A DNA stretch of 64,000 nt, from assembly GCA_963931925.1 (NCBI GenBank), contig OZ007569.1, positions 76,622,479 through 76,686,478 of the forward strand. Direction: 5' to 3'. This document shows, in pieces, positions 1 to 10,444 of this stretch; the first letter of the stretch is position 1; each line of letters opens with the position of its first letter. Source of the DNA: Onchidella celtica. Lineage: Eukaryota > Mollusca > Gastropoda > Systellommatophora > Onchidiidae. The notes under the pieces are model-generated. The model did not search any database, was not told where the DNA came from, and was given only the letters and a program-made list of their open reading frames with translations. The position numbers were made by a program, and so were the translations under genes.

Positions 1-206
1 TGCTTTTTTTGATATTTGAAAGATGTTTTTGTGATGAACCACTGAAGTCATTTTAGTGCCCATGTAGCTGATAATGCCAGAGACCTGGAGACAAATGTCT
101 TTTGACCATACAAATTAAGTTTTTTTTGTTTTTTTTTGAGTCATCAAAAGATATAAAAAAATCTGTGTTTGCTATTTTCTGATTAGTTTGATGTTGATTT
201 CCCCAG

Positions 207-269
207 CTGTTCACAGAATATGGACGATTAGCCTTGGAAGCCAATGATAATATATCAAAGCCCTTTCAG
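207..269 (+). CDS. atl: Atlastin exon, end of the G domain
   Basis: There is a CCCCAG acceptor at 201-206 and a GTAAGC donor at 270. The exon is 63 nt, phase 0, and reads [13 protein letters not shown] then DNISKPFQ. Human ATL1 has the near-identical [12 protein letters not shown] followed by LKPFQ. The invertebrate exon carries a short different insert before KPFQ. It is preceded by about 200 bp of intron at the window edge with nothing recognisable. Confidence 0.92.
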
Positions 270-3200
270 GTAAGCTGGATCATATCTTTGTAGGCCTAAT
301 TTCCCTGTTCTCCCTCAATTGGTTCTTTGCCCTGCAACATTTCAGACAAAGTAAAATGAGGAGTATAAGTTATAACACTCAATTTATTCTGAATCTTGTC
401 AATTGAGGTAGCCTAGAGTGTAGCAGTTCATCAAACTTGACACTAATGCAGCAGTTGTTTGGTTAATGCAGAAACACTACCGGTCCATGATTCCACTGAA
501 AGGCAAGAATGGGTCTGATCTGTACTTGGAAATTTGTCAGGCTTCAGATTTGAGACTAGGATTTTGCTTTTCAGCATCATGCGGAAGCAGAATAGTTCAG
601 CAAGTGTTCAGATTCTAGTTTTGGTTATTATTTTGCAACGGATACTAATCGTAAGATCATGTTTCTATTTTTTTACAGTCGCTGCAGTTTTTAGTACGAG
701 ACTGGAGTTTTCCTTATGAAGCCTCGTATGGTGCAGTTGGAGGGAGACAAATCTTGGAGAAAAGGTTAAAGGTACAGATCAATATAAATATTGGTTTCTC
801 TTCATAGAATTGTGGGCTAGATGCTAAGTTCTTAGTTTTAGATAGCTGGAGCCTTACTAGATGCCAAGTTCTTGGTTTTAGTTAGCTGGAGCCTTACTAG
901 ATGCCAAGTTCTTGGTTTTAGATAGCTGGAGCCTTACCAGATACCAAGTTCTTGGTTTTAGATAGCTGGAGCCTTACTAGATGCCAAGTTCTTGGTTTTA
1001 GATAGCTGGAGCCTCACTAGATGCCAAGTTCTTGGTTTTAGATAGCTGGAGCCTTACTAGATGCGAAGTTCTTGGTTTTAGATAGCTGGAGCCTTACTAG
1101 ATGCCAGGTTCTTGGTTTTAGATAGCTGGAGCCTCACTAGATGCCAAGTTCTTGGTTTTAGATAGCTGGAGCCTCACTGGATGCCAAGTTTTTGGTTTTA
1201 GATAGCTGGAGCCTCACTAGATGCCAAGTTCTTGGTTTTAGATAGTTAGAGCCTTACCAGATACCAAGTTCTTGGTTTTAGATAGCTGGAGTCTTACCAG
1301 ATGCCAAGTTCTTGGTTTTAGATAGCTGGAGCCTTACTAGATGCCAAGTTCTTGGTTTTAGATAGCTGGAGCCTTACTAGAGGCCAAGTTCTTGGTTTTA
1401 GATAGCTGGAGCCTTACTAGAGGCCAAGTTCTTGGTTTTAGATAGCTGGAGCCTTACTAGAGGCCAAGTTCTTGGTTTTAGATAGCTGGAGCCTTACTAG
1501 AGGCCAAGTTCTTGGTTTTAGATAGCTGGAGTATTACTAGATGCCAAGTTCTTGGTTTTAGATAGCTGGAGCCTTACTAGATGCCAAGTTCTTGGTTTTA
1601 GATAGCTGGAGCCTTACAGTAATTACACAGGCTTGGAAAAAGAGTGTGTGTGTGTGTGGGGGAGAGGAGGGGGGGTTGTTTGCGCACAGCATATATGAAA
1701 AGTAGATGGATGGGGGGAGGGGGTGGGCGGTTCTAGAGAGGGTACATATACTTTTTAATTATGGTCTTGAATTTAAAATATCAGTTTTATTTCTTTTTCA
1801 ACAGAGTATTTTGTGGATACAAAGAAATTGCATGTGGGCTATATTTTCTGATGAGATAGTGAAAAAGTTCATGCAAAATGCCAATTGTTTTCAAACATGG
1901 AGACCTTGTCATGGACATTCACCACTCTAGTAGCTGTATACATGGCAGTGTGGGGTGGGGAAGCTTGTACATGGCGGTGGGCAGAGGTCAGAAATGACCA
2001 AAATGGGACATATAAAATTCATGGATCTACACACAAAAACAGTCAGACTAAGCGTTTTGGGGGCAAATTACTAAAGGCATATGTAGCTAACTTGTGTAAT
2101 TGTGTGGGACTGTTCATAGTTGTAATACATTAAGTGTTAAATCTTGCACAGGGAAAGTTGAAGATTCAGCTTCTATGTTTGATGAATGGTCAATAAATAT
2201 TTGATGTCACTCTGCATTGAAATTGTGTCACCAGAATTTTCTGTGTAGTTTTTTGGTTTTGACACAGTTTAATATGAATCACTTGATGAAGAAATAAATA
2301 ACCAAACCAAAATATAAAATTATGTTCATCATTTGTTGTCAGTAAACACCTTGAACCAGGTAATACAGTAGATTTGTCTTGCTCTCCACCTCTGTAACTT
2401 CCCTCTGGTTTGCTGTCACTCGATCTCTGTGTCAGTTACTGTCTGTCACTGGCACGGCTTGGTGTCGCCAGTTTGACTGAACCCCTTTGTAAATCATCTT
2501 TTTTCGATAAGATTAACTCACTTGAGACCAGGCTTTTTACATTATCACAACTCTTGAAGATCAGGCATTTTGGTGGCGTTTTCAAAAAGTTACTATTTTT
2601 GGTGTAATTGACCAATCTCTTTGATTTTTGGACGCAAGACTTATAAATAAATGCACTATACAATAAAACAAATTTCACTAGGGTAGATCTGTCTAGATCT
2701 AGATCTGTCTCAAATATTTTTTTGGGTATGATTTATCCAACATTTTCCTCACCTTTCTTACCCACTGGAACATATTCTGGGTCTAGATCGGAATTGTAAC
2801 ATTCCAGTTCACTGTCAGACCCTTCTTGTTCGAATATATCTCAAACACATTCATTGCTTTTTGTTCAGATACCATTCTGCATTACCCTGGAGATATTTCG
2901 TTGTTCGCTTCGGGAGTCAGTAGTTTTAGAAAAAAAATCTGCCAAAAAAAAAAGTTACGTGGTGATTCCAGTGAAATTTTCAGGGAATCAAAAGAAGTGG
3001 CTACACCGCGGTAGTAGACCATTCCCGCAAGGGTTGGGGGATTGGTTCTTTAGCATCAGGTCAGCCATCCCGCAACATGTGCGGGAATGGTCGCAAGTGA
3101 GTTAAAATATCTGTGTTTCAAAATACATTTGTGCGTAAGACAAAAAACAGCAACAATTACAATAACAACAAAAAAAATGGAAATGTGGCTTTTCAAACCT

Positions 3201-6200
3201 TTGATGTGAACAGTGAAACATTTGAAATGGTGAATGTCTATGAATACATGTACTTTCTCTGTCTCAGGTATCAGACAAGCAGCATCCAGAATTGCAGCAA
3301 ATCCGGAAACACATCAACTCATGCTTTGACAAGATCTCATGTTTTCTGTTACCTCACCCCGGCCTTAGAGTGGCCACCAATCCTTATTTTGACGGCAGAC
3401 TCAAGGGTAGGTGAGGTTTGATGCTTAAAATATCTGGACTAGATTCTGTGATCAGGAATATTAAAACATGATTTTATTGCATATTACACAAAGTAGCTTC
3501 TGATACTGACATGGATAAGACTGATCGAATTAAAAGAGGTTTAAACTTCCACTATGTGTGTGTGTGGGACAGAGATATTGTATTTAAGGGGGTGAAGTGG
3601 GGGCACAAAAACTGGCTTTCATGAGTAGAGGAGATCATAATATTGATATAGTTGAGTTCTGAGAAATGTTTAAACCCAACGCTCAGACTATTAAGATAAC
3701 AACAAATAATGTTTTTTCTATTGGCACTTTGTCATGAAATGTGGATTGTTCAGGCAGTCAGTCACAGATAGTTCATCACATGAGGCTTAAGTCAGATGGG
3801 CTGAAATTTCATATAGGATTTAGTACAAATTTTCAAACATACTTATCTACACTTTCCTATTGTTCAATTGTCAGGAAATTGCACGCATACATTCTTAGAT
3901 CTGTTGTAAAAATGTTGTCAACACATTTTGTCCATATATTGAAACTATAGATTTTCAAAAATTTACATATTACAAAGGACCAAAAAACAAAAAAAAAATC
4001 TTTAAAAAAAAGTAATAAAAATTTCTTAAAAAGCTGTCAACAAAATCGCCAAAACTAAGCAAAAAATAAGCCCAGCAAGTTGCATCAAGATCTGCCAAGA
4101 ACTTTTTGAAAGGTATATTTAGAAAAAAATTCTTTTGAACACAGGAGAAAACAGTTATTTTTGTCAGACCACAGCATTATCTGCTTTGTTGTATTGTTGA
4201 CAGAATTGATATTTTGAACAATTTATAGTTATTTCTTTCAACTGAAACTTTCAGACATGAAAGATAAATAGGCAGTGGACTGAAACATACCAGAGACACA
4301 ATATCAGTATTTATTGTTGAAATCATGATTTTTCACTGCTGCAAATCACCCTAAAGTGTTGTGTTTTTTTTGGTGGAAGAATGGCTGGTGCATTTTATCC
4401 ATTAGATGTTGAATATGAAGCTGACAGCATAGTCAAGTTCTAATGAAAGGTGACATTTCAACTTTCTGCAGCTTAAATGCAGGTTTGGGAAGATTGGGAG
4501 TTCAACTTGAAAGGCAGATATTTTGTGCTGCTTGAGAGGTTCATTGATTGAAGTTTGAACATCTTTTCCACAGACATTGAGAAGGATTTCCTTGAGCAGC
4601 TGCAAATTCTGACCCCAATGTTGCTAGCCAAAGAAAACATTGTACTGAAGGAGATGAATGGGCAGAAAGTCAAATGTAAGGATATGGTGGAATACTTCAA
4701 GGTGAGTTGTTCCTGGTCACACAGATTTGTCATCTTGGGAAACAGTAGTAGGCTGGTCAGTCTAGTTCACATAAAGACACTGTTTGGAGATTAGAACTCA
4801 TTAGCTTTCATCAAATGTCAGGACACAGACATTGGTTGATTGGCTGGCCACTTTTATTTTCAGTATTTAGTCTTGAGGGAGCGGTGACCTGCGTACTGGG
4901 AGTGAGGGAGCAGAATTTGTTGTCAGAGATTCAAATGGGAACACAGCGAAGCTGAAGTTGATGAAGCATAAAATGCTTCAAGTTATGGAACTCTGGTTTG
5001 GTCAGTTGTTTCTATTGATGTTTTTGTAATTTTTTTTTTTTTTTTTTTTGTAGTCAGCACATCATCATTAATTTAAACTAATATATGTGTATGTAATATA
5101 TGTGTTTTCAGTAGCTATTTTCTTTTCTCATGATTCCGCCTGTATTTTGTATGATTATTGTGTCAATGGCATTCATGGTTTTCTTGCCAGGCATATATCA
5201 AGATATATCAAGGGGAAGAGCTACCAGAACCCAAGTCTATGTTACAGGTCAGTTGGGCAACAACACACATTTTCATTGCCTACCTGTGGATCACACAGAA
5301 TCCTGATCATGATGATGGATTCTGGCTCAGGGACTTGGCCAGGGGGACTGGGATGAAGAAGATTTGTGGAAGAGCGGGGAGGAGGGGGGGGGGGGGGTAG
5401 TATGTGTGTGTTCTCTCAACAGCTGCAAATATCATGGACAAAAATCAATTGTCAACTTTTACAAGATGGGAGAGTGAAATTTACTGAGAGAAAGAAGTAA
5501 AAAATGTTTGTAGGAACATGGAAAAACACAACAACTTTGTGTAATGTTGTTGGCCCCCCATGCAGGCCCCGCAACTGACATACATCAGAAGTTTGTTGGA
5601 TGTGTTGTTAATTTGAAGTCTTATCTAGAACTCTACTCTTTGCACATGTCATTGAACTCTTGTCTGCAGAAATAGGGCTTAGACAAGAGAGAATGATTAG
5701 TCATAATAACCAAGTTTAATTATTTTATTGTGAGTTAGAAAAACTATGAATGTTTAATGATGTCATTCAAACTGCTGGTCTTGGAAATTTCATTTTGCTC
5801 ATTTCATTTTGTCTAGGCAACAGCAGAAGCCAACAACCTTGCAGCTGTGGCTAATGCTAAAACATTGTACAACAAACAGATGGAAGAGGTAAGTCTGCAG
5901 TCAGTGGCTTCACTCAACTCCATCTAGCACCCAGGCTTGACAGCCTCTTTCTAGTCATGAAGGATAGGAAATTTTGCTGCCATTTGATGATTGATCTAGG
6001 CTTGGTTAATGTTTTCATGTTTCTTTTCTAGCTGCTCTGAGATGTTTCAATGGCCAACTGCATGGTTACCTGGCCATCCTGATTGGTTGACATTTTTCAG
6101 CTCCCAGTCTGCCATTGCTGATTGCCTTCACTGGAACAGAAATTCTAGTCTTTCTTATATAAGTAATAGAACTGTTGATGTAGCTTGGCAGTGCACACAC

Positions 6201-9200
6201 CACTTTGTTGAGAGATGTTTGTAATTTGATTCATAATTTGATGTTATGTAGAGTGTGCCATGTGGTTTTGTTAACATTTTCATGTCACCCCACATCTTTT
6301 GCTGCGGGCTGTTTTACAACCAATCAGTATACTGCTCGCCAGCAAGATGTGGCCACTTGTACACCTGTTTGCAGCACCCCACACACATACCGCTTAGGAT
6401 AACAGTTAGTTTTGTAGCACATACTGTTTTTGTTTTTTTTGTGTTTGTAAACATCTGATTGTCCTTATATTCTTCTTTGAATTAGCCTTTATACGATACA
6501 AAAGATAATACTTTAGATTTGTCAGAAGATTTTATATGAATTTCAAAAACACCCCTCAATAATTACACAGGTAATAGCCACTGTAAAGAATGAATGTACA
6601 GTGGACATGCGGGAGCTGTGATTTCCACAGTATGAATAGGATGTCTCTGGCTTGATTGTAAGGAACATCGTTGTAAGTCTCACTCTTTGTCACAAACAGA
6701 TCTCTTAAAGTAGGCCTTTAGTGACATAATTCATTTATATGTCAACATATTAGTTTTGAAACTAATAGACATTTGCATCCATTTCAGATCTGTGGTGGAG
6801 ATAAACCGTTTTTGAATCCAGAAGCGCTTCACTCAGAACACAACAGAGTTGTGGAGCGTTGCGTCGACCTTTTCCATTCAACGCGTAAAATGGGAGGGCC
6901 AGAATTCAGCCAGTCCTTTGAGGATCGACTAAAGGAAGACCTGACAGAAATGTATGAGAATTACGCCAAACACAATGAATCCAAGAACATTTTTAGTGCA
7001 GCCCGAACTCCAGCTGTTCTCTTTACCATTGTTGTGGCAACCTACTTTGTGTCCGGTGTCTTTGGTGTCCTTGGCATGGAAACTGTGGCCAATCTGGTCA
7101 ATTTGGTGATGATTGTGTTCCTGGTACTCCTGGCCACCTGGTTTTATCTGCGCTACAGCGGGGAACATCGTAACCTTTCTCAAGCCATAGATCAGCTGGC
7201 TGATCTGCTGTGGGATAATGTAAGTATGGCTGCTCTACTGGCCGGTCGGGGTGAGGAGAGTTATGGTAGTAAAGGGACTGGATGGGTGATAGATGATTCT
7301 GTAGATGAAAATACAAACTACTTTGAACAGTTGTCTGTATTGTGGAAGGAAAGAGATCAGGCAATAGAGAAATGATAAAATAATACAACTAGTGGGGGGG
7401 GGGGGGGGGGGGAGTGAAGGAGAAAACTCTCTTGTAGTGGAAATGTTTTTTTTGAGTTGAGTTTAGTGTGGTGAATCAACTCCAAATGTCCAAGTCTGAG
7501 GTTTAGACCACAGCTAAAAGCTGTCAAGTGACAAGCAGAGGAACAATGGATAAATGCCCACATTGTTTAAACTTGCTCACACGCTGGGGGGGGGGGGGGG
7601 GCACAGACACTGGCTGACAGGAAAGGAAAGGAAAAAAGGTTGTTACGTTGTATCACATGTATGTTATCTTTCTCCTTTCTATTTTTTTTTTTTTTTCACA
7701 ATTTGACTTTGATCTGAGCCCAACGCAAGCTCACAGATTTTCTGTAATATTTATTTGTCTCAGATAATCAAATGTCCAACTCATCGAGCTGGTCACATCT
7801 TAGATTTAGTGATCATCAAACAAACCTTGAGCACCTTCACCAACACCGCCGTCCTAGAAAAACTCATTTCGGATCATAAAACCATCGTACTCGATATTGA
7901 TTTCGCAAAGCCAAATATCATCAAAAAAGTTGTGTCGTCCAGAGACATAAAAGGTATCGACATCAATGCCTTCAAGACGGAAATGGCCAATGCTCTCGAG
8001 AACTTTGAAGGCGACATCACATCTTATAATAACATCCAGCAAGATCTACTACAGCGACATGCACCTATCAAGACCAGGTCAATCTCCAACAGACCGTTCG
8101 CTCCATGGTACACCCTAGATGTCAAAGCAGCCAAAGCAGAATGTCGCAAAGCAGAAAGGAAATGGTTAAAGACAGGTCTTACAGTCCACAAGGACATTTT
8201 CAAACACCAGAAGATCAAATGGAAATGTGTTATTAAACTTGCAAAAAAAGACTTCTATGTCACTAAACTTCAAAATTCTACATCTTGTAAGGAACTTTTT
8301 AGTATTTGTGATGAACTCACAGGGAAAAGAAAGGAAACACCTCTACCCACAATTTACGAGAACAATTTGTTGCCCAATGTTTTTGCTGATTATTTTGATA
8401 AAAAAGTTACAACTATCCGAGAAAATCTTGACAGTTTTGATGCCATTGATCATTTTGATGAGTTTCAGGGAAATCCTATAGACACTTTTGGTGTTGTGTC
8501 GAATGAATCTGTAAAATCTATCATCATGGCATCGCCATCAAAATGTTGTGACCTCGATCCTATTCCTACATTTTTGGTTAGATCTTGTATTGGTGAACTG
8601 GTTCCAACTATTACAAAAATAATAAACACCTCTATTTTAAGTGGGTCTGTCCCTGATTATTTTAAAACAGCCTGGGTAACACCACTTTTGAAAAAAACGA
8701 CTCTTGATCAAAACATGTTGAAAAATTATAGACCCGTCTCAAACCTTCCTTTTCTCTCAAAAATCCTTGAAAAGGTGATATTACAACAACTAATGTGTCA
8801 TTTGAGAAATAATGACCTGTTGGAACCATTTCAATCTGCTTACAGAAGTAACCACAGTACTGAAACTGCACTATTAAGAATCATGAATGACATATTAGTA
8901 AAGGCAGATTCTGGAAATATTACTCTGCTAAATTTGTTGGATCTATCAGCAGCGTTCGACACCATCGATCACGAAATCCTGCTCAGAAGGCTAGAAACAT
9001 CGTTTGGAATCAGAGGGGTCGCCCTTAAATGGGTCGAATCTTACCTGTCAAATCGCCACCAATTTGTTGTAACCAACAAAATAAGATCTTTTTCTTATGC
9101 GCTTCAGTATGGCGTACCACAAGGCTCAGTGCTTGGTCCTATTTTGTTTACTATCTATACTATTCCACTTGTACATGAAATAAAGAAATTTAATTTACAA

Positions 9201-10444
9201 TATCATTTCTATGCTGATGATACCCAGCTCTACAGTTCTGCCTTGCCATGCGATGTTGACAGCCTTCTGCAGCAGGCTGGAAACTGTATAACAGAAATTA
9301 AAAGCTGGATGAACCAAAACAAACTGGCACTAAATGAGGATAAAACTGAGGTTATTTTATTAGGCCGTGAGCGGGTTCTGCAAGAAGTGGACAGAACTGA
9401 GATGATAATTGGCACTAATTCAATAGAAATTTCAAAAAAAGTAAAAAACCTAGGGGTTTACATTGATTCAAATCTTTCTATGTCATCTCAGGTTAGTCAC
9501 CTCATTCGTATTCTATACATGGAAATCTGGAAAATTGGTAAAATCAGACATCTTATTTCAACTGAAACTGCGGCTGTTTTAGTAAATTCTTTTGTACTTT
9601 CAAAGCTTGACTATTGCAACTCCCTTTTGGCTGGAATTTCACAAAAAAATATTAGAAAACTCCAAATTGCTCAAAACAATGCAGCGAGACTTGTTTTGAA
9701 GAAAAAGAAAAGAGATTCAGCACTGCCACTTCTGCAGAGTTTGCACTGGCTGCCAGTCGAGAAAAGAATAATGTACAAATTGTCATCCATTTGTCACAAA
9801 TGTGTCAATAATACTGCTCCATCGTACCTAGTTGATTTAACTGATTACTATGTTCCATCTCGTCAACTAAGATCATCATCTGACACTACAAAATTGAAAG
9901 TACCTAAAATGAATCTGTCCACTGTAGGAGAAAAGTCCTTTTCATTTCTTGGCCCTACCATCTGGAACACTCTTCCAAAGACAACCAGGGAAATTAATGA
10001 CATTGGTTCTTTCAAACGCCATCTGAAGACCCATTTCTTTCAGACAAACTAGGCTAGGTGTTTTTCGGCAGCAACAATAGTAAATATTTTTGAATTTCTT
10101 TTGTGTATGCGTGTGTGTGTGTGTGTAAGAGTTTGTTAAAGCGCCCAGAGCTTGTCATCGACGGGGTTGGGCGCTATATAAATGCAATATATTATTATTA
10201 TTATTATTATTTATATTCTGACATGAGAGGAGTACATTGACCAAGTTGTGAGAGATTTTGTTCACTTTGTACTTTTTATACATCTTTTATTTTTTTTTTA
10301 TTGTTTTATTTCTTTCTGCAGATGTTGAGTCATGTATACGCCAAACTTGCTGAGCACGGCATGCAGGAAGCACTGAGGCAGCAGGGTCTGCCCACAACTC
10401 GAGGGCCTTCAACCTCTCGCAGAGAGACAAAGAAAAGAGATTAA
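207..10444 (+). CDS. atl: Atlastin, 3' portion (8 exons)
   Basis: Atlastins are ER-anchored dynamin-family GTPases that tether and fuse ER tubules. Eight exons join in frame: 207-269, 679-771, 3268-3406, 4574-4701, 5191-5247, 5817-5888, 6788-7219 and 10322-10444, all with AG/GT borders, giving about 368 residues, close to the matching part of human ATL1 (558 aa in total). The G4 'RD' motif of the GBP/atlastin family is in [10 protein letters not shown] (exon 2). [10 protein letters not shown] and FDGRLK follow, then the middle-domain helices, then two hydrophobic segments of about 20 residues (genomic 7010-7150) forming the ER hairpin, and an amphipathic helix, ending in a basic KKRD tail. 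Exons encoding the P-loop and switches must lie upstream of the window. The symbol follows orthology only; which vertebrate paralogue it is closest to cannot be told, and a single invertebrate atlastin is expected. Confidence 0.93.
679..771 (+). CDS. atl: Atlastin exon with the RD (G4) motif
   Basis: The acceptor is TTTTTTTACAG ending at 678 and the donor is GTACAG at 772. The exon has 31 codons in phase 0. [13 protein letters not shown] holds the Arg-Asp pair that serves as the guanine-specificity motif in atlastins and GBPs, and [11 protein letters not shown] closes the exon as in vertebrate atlastins (GGAKFLEKRLK). Confidence 0.93.
813..1617 (+). repeat. 40-bp minisatellite in an atlastin intron
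   Basis: About 20 head-to-tail copies of a 40-bp unit built from GATAGCTGGAGCCTTACTAG and ATGCCAAGTTCTTGGTTTTA. Copies differ by one to three substitutions. A block at about 1380-1505 shares an AGGCC variant in four successive units, which points to recent local expansion. It lies in the 2.5-kb intron after the RD-motif exon. There are no spacers between units. Confidence 0.95.
3017..3092. repeat. Perfect 13-bp inverted repeat in an atlastin intron
   Basis: GACCATTCCCGCA at 3017-3029 is the exact reverse complement of TGCGGGAATGGTC at 3080-3092, separated by 50 bp. It lies about 175 bp upstream of the atlastin exon at 3268. It may be the remains of a small foldback element or a structured intron segment; function unknown. 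Confidence 0.75.
3268..3406 (+). CDS. atl: Atlastin exon, G domain to linker
   Basis: The acceptor is CTGTCTCAG ending at 3267. The exon is 139 nt and ends in phase 1 (one G before GTAGGT). It encodes [20 protein letters not shown], then [20 protein letters not shown], the most conserved block of the family. I chose the end at 3406 rather than 3405 because the next exon begins with AC, restoring an Asp codon. Confidence 0.93.
4574..4701 (+). CDS. atl: Atlastin exon, first middle-domain helices
   Basis: The acceptor is TTTTCCACAG ending at 4573 and the donor is GTGAGT at 4702. Its 128 nt begin with the last two bases of the split Asp codon. It reads [18 protein letters not shown] and then [18 protein letters not shown], matching the vertebrate series ILIPWLL and VEYFK at the same places. 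Confidence 0.92.
5191..5247 (+). CDS. atl: Atlastin exon ([19 protein letters not shown])
   Basis: The acceptor is TTGCCAG ending at 5190 and the donor is GTCAGT at 5248. Nineteen codons, phase 0. The peptide differs from vertebrate atlastin-1 by one residue in this stretch (ELPEP for ELPHP), so this middle-domain helix is under strong constraint. Confidence 0.94.
5817..5888 (+). CDS. atl: Atlastin exon ([20 protein letters not shown])
   Basis: The acceptor is TTGTCTAG ending at 5816 and the donor is GTAAGT at 5889. Twenty-four codons, phase 0. The N-terminal half is identical to vertebrate atlastins ([12 protein letters not shown]) and forms part of the three-helix bundle. Confidence 0.94.
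6788..7219 (+). CDS. atl: Atlastin exon: helical bundle, membrane hairpin, start of C-terminal helix
   Basis: The acceptor is CATTTCAG ending at 6787 and the donor is an ideal GTAAGT at 7220. It has 144 codons. ICGGDKPFL opens it, [15 protein letters not shown] leads into the first membrane span (about 20 hydrophobic residues), a short GMET loop follows, then the second span ending [11 protein letters not shown]. The amphipathic helix ([14 protein letters not shown]) is cut by the intron. The reading frame stays open 51 codons past the donor to a stop at 7373, so retention of this intron would give a different C-terminus. Confidence 0.94.
7755..10052 (+). CDS. LINE polyprotein fragment: endonuclease tail and reverse transcriptase
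   Basis: The 765-codon open frame begins without an ATG (the first codon used is TTG), as expected for a 5' truncation. Residues 1-45 are the end of an APE-type endonuclease: [13 protein letters not shown], then the SDH motif at 39-41. An unstructured linker follows. Reverse transcriptase motifs run in order: [34 protein letters not shown], motif [16 protein letters not shown] (catalytic Asp near residue 403), [13 protein letters not shown], and YADDTQLY near 486 with both Asp residues. The C-terminal part has the HWLPVEKRI and PSYLVDL blocks usual for this group. The RT core is intact; the missing endonuclease makes autonomous movement impossible for this copy. Confidence 0.9.
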   Translation: MSQIIKCPTHRAGHILDLVIIKQTLSTFTNTAVLEKLISDHKTIVLDIDFAKPNIIKKVVSSRDIKGIDINAFKTEMANALENFEGDITSYNNIQQDLLQRHAPIKTRSISNRPFAPWYTLDVKAAKAECRKAERKWLKTGLTVHKDIFKHQKIKWKCVIKLAKKDFYVTKLQNSTSCKELFSICDELTGKRKETPLPTIYENNLLPNVFADYFDKKVTTIRENLDSFDAIDHFDEFQGNPIDTFGVVSNESVKSIIMASPSKCCDLDPIPTFLVRSCIGELVPTITKIINTSILSGSVPDYFKTAWVTPLLKKTTLDQNMLKNYRPVSNLPFLSKILEKVILQQLMCHLRNNDLLEPFQSAYRSNHSTETALLRIMNDILVKADSGNITLLNLLDLSAAFDTIDHEILLRRLETSFGIRGVALKWVESYLSNRHQFVVTNKIRSFSYALQYGVPQGSVLGPILFTIYTIPLVHEIKKFNLQYHFYADDTQLYSSALPCDVDSLLQQAGNCITEIKSWMNQNKLALNEDKTEVILLGRERVLQEVDRTEMIIGTNSIEISKKVKNLGVYIDSNLSMSSQVSHLIRILYMEIWKIGKIRHLISTETAAVLVNSFVLSKLDYCNSLLAGISQKNIRKLQIAQNNAARLVLKKKKRDSALPLLQSLHWLPVEKRIMYKLSSICHKCVNNTAPSYLVDLTDYYVPSRQLRSSSDTTKLKVPKMNLSTVGEKSFSFLGPTIWNTLPKTTREINDIGSFKRHLKTHFFQTN
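10104..10126 (+). repeat. (GT)n microsatellite in the LINE 3' UTR
   Basis: A short GT dinucleotide run with one interruption lies between the LINE stop codon and its terminal stem-loop. Confidence 0.85.
10140..10175 (+). other. LINE 3' terminal stem-loop
   Basis: AGCGCCC (10140-10146) pairs perfectly with GGGCGCT (10169-10175) across a 22-nt loop, directly before the ATT tail. In CR1/L2-type LINEs a 3' stem-loop is the element that the reverse transcriptase recognises to start target-primed synthesis. That role here is inferred from position. Confidence 0.7.
10322..10444 (+). CDS. atl: Atlastin terminal exon
   Basis: The acceptor is TTTCTTTCTGCAG ending at 10321. Forty codons, then TAA at 10442-10444. 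[20 protein letters not shown] continues the amphipathic C-terminal helix that promotes lipid mixing. It aligns by pattern with the human ALYKLYSAAATHRHLYHQ segment. A Ser/Thr/Arg-rich tail ends in TKKRD, the usual basic end of atlastins. The start is set by the splice frame; the initial ATG is internal and not a translation start. Confidence 0.88.
   Translation: MLSHVYAKLAEHGMQEALRQQGLPTTRGPSTSRRETKKRD

Larger units (their letters stand above)
7700..10212 (+). mobile_element. 5'-truncated CR1/L2-type non-LTR retrotransposon
   Basis: A LINE lies in the last atlastin intron in the same orientation as the gene. It starts inside the endonuclease domain, so the 5' half is missing; the 5' junction is somewhere between about 7700 and 7755. 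The 3' end is diagnostic: a GC-rich stem-loop (10140-10175), then GCTATATAAATGCAATAT and an ATT-repeat tail (about 10188-10212). That ending, together with LDLSAAFD and YADDTQL in the protein, fits CR1/L2-type elements. I could not define a target duplication. The open frame argues for a fairly young insertion. Confidence 0.88.

Noticed and set aside
813..1617. Regular direct repeats resembling a CRISPR array
   Set aside because: Units of 40 bp follow one another with no spacers, in an intron of an animal gene. It is a minisatellite.
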